Assembly (NCBI RefSeq): GCF_002999335.1
Contig: NW_020312700.1
Location: 1 to 64,000 of the forward strand
Length of the DNA: 64,000 nt
Source: Cyclospora cayetanensis
Lineage: Eukaryota; Apicomplexa; Conoidasida; Eucoccidiorida; Eimeriidae
Reading direction: 5' to 3'
Each line of letters begins with the position of its first letter. The first letter of the stretch is position 1. The notes beneath the pieces were generated by a model, which searched no databases, was not told the origin of the DNA, and saw only the letters and a list, made by a program, of their open reading frames with translations. Shown here in pieces: positions 1 through 9,491 of this stretch. Made by a program: the position numbers and the translations under genes.

Positions 1-300
1 TCTGCTGCAAATAACTCCTTCTGCTGCAAATAACTCCTTCTGCTGCAAATAACTCCTTCTGCTGCAAATAACTCCTTCTGCTGCAAATAACTCCTTCTGC
101 TGCAAATAACTCCTTCTGCTGCAAATAACTCCTTCTGCTGCAAATATAACTCCTTCTGCTGCAAATAACTCCTTCTGCTGCAAATAACTCCTTCTGCTGC
201 AACTAACTCCTTCTGCTGCAAATAACTCCTTCTGCTGCAACTACTCCTGCTGCTGCAACTACTCCTGCTGCTGCAACTACTCCTGCTGCTGCAACTACTC
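1..300. repeat. 19-bp tandem array grading into an 18-bp CTG-rich array
   Basis: From base 1 to about 235 the unit TCTGCTGCAAATAACTCCT (19 bp) repeats head to tail, with one slightly longer copy near 140-150. From about 236 to 300 it changes to an 18-bp unit, CTACTCCTGCTGCTGCAA. The CTGCTGCAA core is shared, so the second unit looks like a shortened derivative of the first. The array is cut by the window edge. No coding role is evident; an intron or untranslated leader of the following Myb gene is possible. Confidence 0.9.
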
Positions 301-462
301 CTGCTGCAACTCCCGAGTCACGTGGTGTGGGCAGTAGCGGCGATGTTTATTGCCGTATATTTTTCGAACTGTGATCTCGCCTTTTAGTCGGTTGCTTCTG
401 CTCGCACGCCAGCTGCTGCTTCTGTCGGCTAGCTGCTGCTGTTTTTGTGGTGACTGACGGTG

Positions 463-1266
463 ATGGGTTTGCTGCCGCAGCTGCGCGGAGAGCTCGATGC
501 CTTGTCTGTTTTTCCCCCCCAAGTCGTAGCGGCAACTTTTCATGCTGCGCATTGGCCTCCTCTCCCTCTGCTGTCGGATCTTTTGGAAACTTCCGAAGAA
601 GGTGGCACCTTGGGGAGGGAAGGCAGTCTCTTGTTAAGGGGTGAACGGCATTCCCAGCATGCGCAGCTGTTGCACGGCCAGGAAGGAGAAGACGCGCGCA
701 TGCTTCATCCAGCGAGGCTGTTGCAGGGAGTTCGTCTCCTGCTGCATGCAGCGCGACAGGGGGCTTTTGCCTCAAAGCCGCCCAAACTGCAACACGACGA
801 GACTGAGAACCTTACCCTTGCTGCAGTGCTGCGCAGAGTCTGCGCTGCCGTTGCCGCTGCACTCCCCCATTTCGCCAGTCTGTCACCAGCGGACTGCCTT
901 CTACACTTTGTCAACATCACCCCCAGTCTCCCTGCACTGCTGCGCCTGCAGCAACAAGAGCAACAGCTGCAGCAACAAGAGCAACAGCTGCAGCAACAAG
1001 AGCAACAGCTGCAGCACAAGCAACAACATCAAAAGGAACAGCAACAACAACAGCAACAAGAAGGACGGGAGATCACGCTTTCGCTGCACGGACAGACAGT
1101 TGAACGGAGGGAGATTTTGCATGAATCTTCTCAGGAGTTGGTCAAGCGACAGCAGCAGCTGCAGGAGCCTACAGGAGGAGCAGCAGCAGCAGACGTAGCT
1201 GCCCTCCTGCTGCGGTATGCGCGAGTGGCGATTGAGCGCTGCTGCAGCAGCAGCAGCAGCAGCAGT

Positions 1267-1301
<35 letters not shown>

Positions 1302-3979
1302 GAGCAGCGGCAACACCCAGCTTCTGACTTTTGAGGAAAGGAAGACTGCAGAAGGCGGGGGAGACGAAGGGATCGACTTTCTGGCCATAGCGGCGTACAG
1401 CGACGTGCCCATGCCGCCGTTTGTGATATTTCAGGTGTATGTCCAGCTTCAGCAGCAGCAGCAGCAGCAGCAGCGGCGGGAGTGGACAGCAGCGGAAGAT
1501 CAGCTGCTGCTCGCTGCAGCTGCCGCAGCACGTGGTGCTCCCCGAGGCTGCAGCAAGTGGATGGCTGTTGCAGCAGCAGTTCCAGGGAGATCCAACAATC
1601 AGTGTAGAGCTCGTTACAATTATCTTCGAGTGGTAAGTGGCTGCCCTTATTTGTAGAGGAGGGATGTGACGTGCGTTCTCTTAGGTAGGCACCAGTGCAC
1701 TGCGCATCCTCTCCTCCGCAGCAGTGACCTCTTTATATACACATATACATAGACGTAGACACATATATACACATATACATATATACATAGACATAGCAGG
1801 CATATGTATACACATACATAGACCTATACACACATATACACATATACACACATATATATGGACATACACACATACCCACACATACATAGACGTAGACACA
1901 TATACACACATAAACATACATATACATACATATACATATACTCACATATATACACATATATACACATATACATACATATACATATTTATACACACAGCTC
2001 CGCGCAGTGGTGGATATAGAGCGGCCTCGATCGCGTTCCCTCCGGGAGCACTAAGTCTGAGCAGGAGAAAGACAGTGCAAGATAGCACATGCCAGTCAGA
2101 CGGAGGCGACAGTTATTGGGGATTGCAGCTCTCTTGCTCCTGCATTGAGAAAGCGGCAGACACCTTTGCATGTGCCTCTTCTCCTGCATCTCTCCGTCTG
2201 TCGGGGTGTGCTTCACAGGAGGCGAAACGCCACGGGATGTTTTTGCCTTTCGAGGATGTTTGGCTGCAGCTGCTAGCTACCTGTTATGGTCCAACCTCAT
2301 GGTGCAAGGCAGCTCGTCATCTGCGCGGGAGAACTGAGATGAAATGCAGGGAGCGGTAAGACATCGAATCGCTTCAATGCGACACCTCGGTAGCTTTTGC
2401 TGCTGCCGTCGAGATTTTTCGTCTCTTGCCCTCCTTTCCTCCTAGTCTGTCTTCATGCGCCCAAGTGCCATTCTCTTGGAGCCTCCTTGCACAGCAGGGT
2501 GTTCCTCTCCCTCATCACTTTTTTTCCCTATCCATCTCGAAAAAGCATTCGTTCTTGCCTCTTCCATGCCCTCTCCGTGACGCATATCCTGCCGTCGTAG
2601 CACAGCAAACAACACTTTCCAACGGCTTTTACATCTTTTGCCAATATACGATCATTTACCCCTTCCCTCTCTCTTCGTGTCTCTACTTGGATCTTTTTGT
2701 ATATATACGTATATATACGTATATATATATATATACATGTATATCTGCATTTACATACGTATATGTATATCCCCCCCCCTCTCCCACGCTCTCCTCTCTC
2801 TGTATGTATATTCCTGTTTCTCTCTCTATATATACATTTCTTTCTCCTTCTCTCCCGTCAAAACAACCCGAATAGACACACTGCGGCCGCTGCTGCGCTG
2901 TGCCCTTCCTCGTGCATGCACTTTCGCTGCTGCTGCTGACAGCAGCAGCTGCTGACAGCTGCTGCTGCTAATTCCCCAACGGCTGAGCGGGTAAGAAACA
3001 CCTTTTGCTACACGAGATGCACAATTCTTGCGCACGGTGCCTCCTCCTCAGGTATCAGCATTGTGTATGCTCTCCCCAGAAGAAGCCTCTTCAGTGGTCA
3101 CTCGCAGAAGGCGCTCTGCTGCGGGCAGCTGCTGTCTGCTTTGCAGGAGACTGGAAGCGTGTCGCAGTATGTCGGCAGTGTGGAAGCTCTCTCTCTCTGC
3201 GAGCAGTTATGTTATTGCTTTCTTTGAGTGCCTTTCTCTGGATGTGTCTCTGTGAAGCGATCGCACGCTGCGTGAGGCTCAGGAGCCCTCGGTGTCGCCA
3301 GCCTGTTTCTTTCATCCTGCTCTTTCGGAAGTCTCTTGCTTCTTTCTTCCCGCCATTCGCGTCGTTCCTTGCACGCGCTTATGGAGGAGGTGGCCTTCTG
3401 CTTGCATCTATCCATCTTTTTCAGCTGCGCATTTGACCTCCTCTCTCTTGTTTTGTCTGACACATATTCTTCCCATGTCTTGCTTCCTGCCTGACTGCCT
3501 GTGAGCCCCTCTGCATCGCTCTCTCTGCTCCTTTCTGTACGCTGCTCTCGGGTGTTCCCCCTCGCGCATGCTGCTGCCCTTTACAAGCCTTCTGCATGCG
3601 CCTGCACTTCCGTTCTACCGTCGTTTGCTTGCCTTATCCCTTCCCCTTTGCCCCCTCCATAATGGCCCTTCTGCGGCTGCTCAACGCTACTTGCTCCTGC
3701 AGTGCGCATCCAAACCTTTTGTTGCCTCGTCTGTCGCTGTCTCTCTGTGGACGTGTATGTGTATCTGCCTGTGTATGTGTATCTGCCTGTGTATGTGTAT
3801 GTGTATCTGTTCGTGTATGTGTACGTGTATGTATATCTGTTTGTGTATGTGTATCTGTTCGTGTATGCTTATGTATATCTGTGTATGTGTGTCTGTTTGT
3901 GTATGTGTATCTGTTTGTGTATGTATATATATATACATACATATGTCTCTCTCTCTCTTTCACAGTGCATGTGTGCATA

Positions 3980-4039
<60 letters not shown>

Positions 4040-6453
4040 TGTATATCTGTTCTCTCTCTGCATTTTTAGGGTCTTTTTAGGGGTCGTTCTTGGGAAGACT
4101 GCGCAGCACACTTTGCTGCAATGGAGCGCGAGGCGGAAACCATGCGCAGGGCACTGCTGATATTTGCCAGTTGGTTTGCCAGCAGCACTCATTCCGGCTG
4201 CAGTGCATACACCTGGATACAGACTCACCTCTTGAGGCTGTATGCAGCGATTCGCAGCGGCCTGTGTGCTACGTCATGGCCATCCGTCTCTCCCGAGCTG
4301 TCTCTTCAGCAGCGTCAGCAGCAGTTGCACGAGCTTAGAGAGCAGCCGGCACTGCTCTTGCTGGACGCTGCTCCTCGCGTGGTGGGACTGCCCGCTTCAG
4401 GCGGAGCTGTCTGTGCAGCTAACTTGACGCTGCTTCACCGGTGAGTTTGGGAGCTGTTGCGCAGGACGTTGCTGCTGCTGAAACTGCCTTCTTCGTGGCG
4501 TAGCTGCGGCTGCTGCTGCTGAAACTGCCTTCTTCGTGGCGTAGCTGCGGCTGCTGCTGCTGAAACTGCCTTCTTCGTGGCGTAGCTGCGGCTGCTGCTG
4601 CCGAAACTGCCTCTCTCTCGGACGAGAGAAGCTCGCAGTGCCGCTTCTCTTGGGTCGATGTGTGTGTATGTCTGTTCAGACACCTGAGCCGCTGCTTGCA
4701 GCACACGTGGGAAGGAAGAGATGGTTCTGGGGGGTGCTCTGCAAGCGTGGAGCAGCTGGCGAACGAGGTCGAGACGGCCTGCGCCTTTCTGCTGCAGCAG
4801 CTGCAGCGCGTCTTTCAGATCTCGCATACAGATTATGCCCACCACCCTCTCTCCCACAGGGATGCCTTGGGGGACAGGCAGGGGGCCCGGGGCCCCTCGG
4901 AGGGGCCTGTGCTGGGGGCCCCTCGGAGGGGGCCCCCCCTGCCGTCTGACAGCGGGGTGCTTGACGAGGCTGAGGAGGCCTCACTGCCTTGTCTCACGCG
5001 GCTTTTTCTGCTGTACCGACATCCCCAGAAAGCCGCCACCCTCGTGCAGGGAATGTGTGGGGCCTTGCCGGAAGGGGCCCCTACAGCGCGAGCTTTGGGG
5101 GGGGGCCCCCCCGGGCGACGTGTGTGTGTGGGGCGGACGCTTACTGAGGCCCACTTAGGGAGGGCGGCTGGGGGGGCCCTTAGTCCTGTCGAAGCGCGAG
5201 ATACGCGAAAGGGGCTTAAAGGGAGGCGGCAAAAGCCGCTGCTGCCTGCCCCCCTCCTTTCGGCTGCCTTCCGCAGCAATGTTGCCACGGCTGCTCTGCT
5301 GAGGGAAGTCTCCGCTGCAGGGAGGGCGGAGGCCCCTCTTCTTGCTGCAGCGGCTGCTGCCGCAGAGGACGCCGCAGCCTCGTTGGCGCTGTCCGTCTGG
5401 GGAGGGCATGCAGAGGGAGCGGCTGCAGCTCTAACAAGAGCACCGGCTCCGACGGCAGCGATAGAGGCGGAGGTGGATGTGGCGTCTTCCTCGGCTACTG
5501 GGGTAAGGGAAGAGGCCCAATCAGAGGAGCTTTCTGCCCCAGCGGCGGCTTGTGCGGCTGGAGCAAAAAGCTCTAGCAGCAAAGCTGCCTCCCGCGAAAG
5601 AGCACTCCGCACGGCACGGTCCGTAGAACAGGCAGGATCTGGCTTGACACCTGAAACGCAAAGCCGCCTGCCTCGCGGGGCAGCAGCCAACCAGGGATCT
5701 CCAGGGGCCCCCTTTGAACAAAGGGGGGCCTTGGGCTCTCGCGGAGGGGTGGCTGTGCGACGGCTCCGCGGGCGGCTTCCGCGAACAAGGGCTCTCTTAG
5801 AGGAGAACCTCCCGTGCGCAGTAGGGGAGGCTTCCTTAGTTTCAGAGACGGGTGCAGAGGCAGTGGCTTTAGATAGCGGGAGCAGTGAAGAATGGGTCGA
5901 GCCTCCCCCCCGCCGAAAAAAGAAGCGTGTTCAGAAGGCCCTCAAGAGGCCCCCCGGGAGGCCCCCCCGGCAAGGCGCCTCTCGGCAGCAGTTGCAAAGA
6001 GCTGCAGCATCTGGTCCAGCTCCCCAGCCAGCTACTAGGCAGACGGCAGCAGAATCTGCCGCTGCAAGCGGTGCGTCTATCGGGAGGCCCCCAGTTGATT
6101 ATTCTGGAGTAATGCATACGAGATCTTGTGTAACGCCTCCAGACACCCTTGCAGCAGACCTGGAAGCACCGCCAGCAGCGCAAGCAGAATCGGAAGCACC
6201 TTCTGCACCAAGGGCAGCCTCCTCGGCTTCACAAGCAGCAAGCGAGGCAGTAGAGCCATCGCGGGTTGGGGCTGATGCTTTTCCTGGTTTGTTTGTTGGT
6301 GAGGAGGAAGCGAGAGGCATGCGGGGTGTCCATTGGACGGTGGGGTTCCCCGTTAGAGATTCTCGGGGAGCCTTTTACGCAAAAGATACTGCGCTTGCAC
6401 TGATGCAACGCGCTTCGGGGCACCTCGGCAGCAGCAACAGCAGGGGAGGCTAG
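463..6453 (+). CDS. Myb/SANT-repeat DNA-binding protein (SNAPC4-like candidate), five-exon model
   Basis: Proposed exons are 463-1632, 2959-2990, 3052-3166, 4070-4440 and 4680-6453; phases match and the sum is 3462 nt (1153 aa). Exon 1 encodes Gln- and Ser-rich tracts and then a Myb repeat starting REWTAAEDQLL with the recognition-helix segment GRSNNQCRARY, about residues 338-390. A second repeat is split between exons: QWSLAEGALL and DWKRVA end exon 3 at a GTATGT donor, and exon 4 opens with GLFRGRSWEDCAAHF, restoring the W...W...GR...C pattern. Exon 4 then ends at CG|GTGAGT and joins exon 5 in phase. Exon 5 is Ala/Pro-rich low complexity. Multi-repeat Myb proteins are nuclear DNA-binding factors. 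A long inter-helix insert in repeat 1 and an upstream LPHFASLSPADCLLHF segment recall SNAPC4, the snRNA-promoter subunit, but this is inference. Weakest points are the 32-nt exon 2 and the true start, since the frame is open slightly upstream. Confidence 0.65.
1735..1995. repeat. (ACATAT/ACACAT)n microsatellite in intron 1 of the Myb gene
   Basis: Alternating purine-pyrimidine repeats of ACATATACAC type fill most of the intron that follows the donor at 1633. ORFs through this stretch are translations of the repeat (Thr-His-Ile or Tyr-Val-Cys) and not genes. Confidence 0.9.
3745..4045. repeat. (GTATGT)n, (CT)n and (TA)n microsatellites before a splice acceptor
   Basis: A GTGTATGTGTATCTG-type repeat to about 3920 is followed by short CT runs and a pure TA run at about 4001-4036. 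It lies in the intron between the two halves of the second Myb repeat. The acceptor CATTTTTAG used at 4069 follows directly. Confidence 0.9.
4478..4612. repeat. 41-bp tandem repeat inside an intron
   Basis: The motif GAAACTGCCTTCTTCGTGGC recurs at about 4480, 4521 and 4562, with a diverged start at 4603, giving a 41-bp period. Copies are nearly identical, so the array is recent or homogenised. It lies in intron 4441-4679 of the Myb gene. Confidence 0.85.
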
Positions 6454-7724
6454 GGTTCTACTCAAATTGCTAGTGTACAAGACACGCAGTGTTGAATTGG
6501 TATACCCGAGGAGGCGTGAGAGACTTGGGCTCTCCAGCCCTGCACATTGGGGGATGGAGGTGTGCGGGTGAGATATACGGCCTCCGTGTATATCATTTTC
6601 CCCTGTATTGGTCATGACGCTTTCGTTGTGGAGGGGAAAAGGGGTCAGGCCGATTATGGGGTCGATTTTTGACTCCGGGGCTCAGCTACCAGCTTTTTTT
6701 TGTAAAGTAAGAGCGAAACCTGCGCTCCTTTCCGCACACCTGTATCTTCTGATGCGAAGTTCGCTTCTTATGCAGCACAGGAGCAGCTGGTGTGGCAGCA
6801 GCTGCTCCCACAGCTGATCTGGCGTGCTCTTCTTGATGCAGCCTTGAGCGCTTGCATGAATGAGCACACTACGGACTGCCTAGGGGGTTAAGAAGGTCGC
6901 GTGCGACAGAGAGCAGCACCAGCAGCGTTACTGAGGCTTTGTGGGCCCTTAGAAACGAGAGTTTTACTCTCGGCTAGAGGAATTTGTGGTGCTGTAGAGT
7001 GTTATAGGGCCTCTAAAAGACCTGCATGACCCTTTTTGACAATCATCATCCCGTGCAGCGAACCGCTGTACAGGCAAGGAGGGGAGCGCACGGCCACGAG
7101 AGCATGGGTTAGCAGGACTATGCGCAAGGTAGAAGCATCTGTTGCCTCCTCACGAATTAACATGCGATTTCAATATCTAAATAATCAACTCTAATGGGAA
7201 AGGAGGCCTGATATGAGGGGGATCGAGGTCCCTTGCAAGAGACCTCCAGAGCGCGCGTGTCTGTGGTCACTTCGGGCCACTCGCGAGCTGCTCAGGGAAG
7301 TCGCTAAAAATAATTAGGACTTTTATCTTGTCACGTTTGAAAGAAATATTGAAAAATTAATTTTTGAAATGTCATGTAAAGAAGCATATAGGCTACAGAA
7401 CGCTGGGGTGGCGTTGTCCACGCAGTGCCGTATTAACAGGCTGAATGCGGCTGCCTGGCCAGTGACCATCTTCGCGTTTTACGGAAACTCTAAGGTTTGT
7501 AGGTGATAAGTTGGGAATTTTTCATTGAAATAAGCTTAGTATATCTAATTGGGAATGGTTACAACAGCCGCACGGGCTTGTAGACGCTGGATGACTCACC
7601 GCTAGCAAGTGACCTTGCTGGCCGCTAAGGGCCTCGAGACTGCGGGCGGCTCCCTGGCAACCTACCCACATTTTTTTGTGTTCTCTCTCTTGTTGCCAGT
7701 CTGCTCTCTTCTTACGACTCGAGG
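6454..7724. other. Intergenic stretch, no gene seen
   Basis: No ORF here has family-like content, and simple repeats are absent, in contrast to the preceding gene. Composition becomes more balanced, with AT-richer words around 7290-7570. It should hold the 3' end of the Myb gene and the promoter and leader of the Cys-rich gene at 7725. No specific regulatory site could be supported. Confidence 0.5.
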
Positions 7725-9491
7725 ATGAGAAACGTAGCGGCCCCCGTCATCGTCCTGCTCGCCTCCCTAGCGGGTGGCGCAGTCGATGCACAGAGCAAAA
7801 AGCACGCCCGTTCTTCTGCCCCTGCACCGGCAGTCCCCGAATTCAAGCCAGCTAGTAGTGCGGGAGGGGGGAGCTTCAACAAGGGAGCAGTTGTTCCCCC
7901 ACCGGTCGAGGTGCCTAGACCTCTTCTGGTAGAGGAGGAGTGCTTTGAAGTTCCGTTCAGCGTCGAAAAGACCTGCTATCGGGACGAGGTTGTGTCACGC
8001 CCATCCAGCTGTCCAGCCCCCACCAGCCACGAATTTTGTACTGTGTCACAGCAAGATGCAGAGGGCCGGTGTTTCCGCCTCATAGAAAAGGAGGTTCAAT
8101 TCGAGTGCCCAAAGGCTTCGCAGCAGAAGCTCTGTGCCAGGGTTCCCAAGACGGTCAAGAAGAGTTGCAGCATTCAAGTGGAGGAGAAGTTTGCCACAAC
8201 TTGCCCGAAGCAGATTGCCGTGCCTAAGTGTGAGATCGTGGCAAAGCCAGTGGAAGGCACTTGCATCGACTATGAGTCTTACAAGCAAGAGTACGAGTGC
8301 TGGGGAAGCGAGACCACAATGGAATGCACCGTGGAGATGAATGTCACCGCCCACAAGTGCAACCGCGAAGTAAAGTCGCCTGAAGAATACGCGTACGAGG
8401 AGGTCGTCAACGAGCGCCACTGCAACAAACGCAGCGCTATCGACCAGGGCAAGTGTGTTCGCAGCATTCTCACGGAGGAGCAGTACCCCTGCAACGAGCA
8501 GAAGTGGGAGAAGAGATGCTCCGACGTAAAGAAGGTTGTGCAAGAGCCCTGCGAGAAGGAAGTCAAGGGCGTTGAAAGCTATGATTGCAGTGAAATCAAG
8601 GTTCAACAAGTCCCGAAGACATGTACCCGCCGAGTGCCCCGCAAGGCGCTGGTCGAAAGGTGCGGCGATTTTAAAAAGAAGGGCAGACTTCTCGCCGGTA
8701 AGAAAAGCAAGTGCAAAATGGTGGAAGTCGACACTGAAGAGATTGAGACCTACCCTTGCACCGAAGACGTACATATCTCCGTTCCGAAAGTCTGCACCCG
8801 CGAGATTTCGCGTACGCAGCACCTCATGTGCCCGCGTGAGGTGCCCGACATTCAGTGCGACATGGAACTCATTGATATTCCCAAAAACTGCATCCGCCAA
8901 GTTACAAAAGAGGAGGAGGTGCCGTGCTCTGCCGTGCATCATTTCAATGAATGCGAGGACGTCCCTCGCAAGGTACCCCGCAAGGGCTACCGTTTTGGCG
9001 TCCGCCAAGAAACCTTCGACTGCCCCCGGCACGAGTTCTTCGAAAAATGCCATGAGATCAAAAAGCCTCGAAGAAGCACCTGCGTCGCTACTCTGTTCCG
9101 GCATGTGGAAAAGCCTTGCGAGCACCACGAGTTCGAGGAGCTCTGTCACGATGAGGAGCAGACCGTTGACACCCCGTGCATCGATTCGCGCCTCATCGAT
9201 ATCGACTATCCTTGCCCCGAGCAGATCGAAGAGGAGCACTGCGTCAACGTGCCAGCCTACGAAATGGGCACCTGCACCACAGTCATCCAGGAGAGCGAGG
9301 AATACCCCTGCCCCAAGCGCGAGCCGAAGATCCGTTGCAAGGACGTTCGAGGAGAACGCAGCGCCACCTGCTTTAAGCCCGAGACTACTCGGGTTCCCTA
9401 CACGTGCTATGAGGTCGATTTTAAGGAGCAGTGCGTGCAGCTCGCCACTACTGAGGCACCCCCCGCCCCTGTGAAGCCGGCCAAAAAGTAG
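7725..9491 (+). CDS. Secreted cysteine-rich repeat protein, oocyst-wall-like candidate
   Basis: This intronless ORF of 588 codons starts at ATG 7725. The N-terminus has a hydrophobic core (VAAPVIVLLASLAGGAVDA) typical of a cleaved signal peptide, followed by a short Pro/Ala/Ser linker. The rest, from about residue 75, is a chain of Cys-containing repeats with Cys spaced roughly 9-12 residues apart. Recurrent elements are CP, a charged stretch ending VPKxC or IPKxC, and a TC or SC pair partner, as in VPKTCTRRVPRK, VPKVCTREISR and IPKNCIRQVTK. There is no transmembrane segment or GPI-like tail; it ends AAPVKPAKK-like and charged. Regular Cys spacing with a signal peptide suggests an extracellular, disulfide-crosslinked structural protein. 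Coccidian oocyst wall proteins have similar Cys periodicity, but I do not recognise the exact repeat family. Unlike its neighbours it lacks introns and CAG repeats. Confidence 0.85.
   Translation: MRNVAAPVIVLLASLAGGAVDAQSKKHARSSAPAPAVPEFKPASSAGGGSFNKGAVVPPPVEVPRPLLVEEECFEVPFSVEKTCYRDEVVSRPSSCPAPTSHEFCTVSQQDAEGRCFRLIEKEVQFECPKASQQKLCARVPKTVKKSCSIQVEEKFATTCPKQIAVPKCEIVAKPVEGTCIDYESYKQEYECWGSETTMECTVEMNVTAHKCNREVKSPEEYAYEEVVNERHCNKRSAIDQGKCVRSILTEEQYPCNEQKWEKRCSDVKKVVQEPCEKEVKGVESYDCSEIKVQQVPKTCTRRVPRKALVERCGDFKKKGRLLAGKKSKCKMVEVDTEEIETYPCTEDVHISVPKVCTREISRTQHLMCPREVPDIQCDMELIDIPKNCIRQVTKEEEVPCSAVHHFNECEDVPRKVPRKGYRFGVRQETFDCPRHEFFEKCHEIKKPRRSTCVATLFRHVEKPCEHHEFEELCHDEEQTVDTPCIDSRLIDIDYPCPEQIEEEHCVNVPAYEMGTCTTVIQESEEYPCPKREPKIRCKDVRGERSATCFKPETTRVPYTCYEVDFKEQCVQLATTEAPPAPVKPAKK

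Noticed and set aside
1..300. CRISPR-like regular repeats
   Set aside because: Units are contiguous 19-mers without unique spacers, the context is eukaryotic and no cas genes are present.
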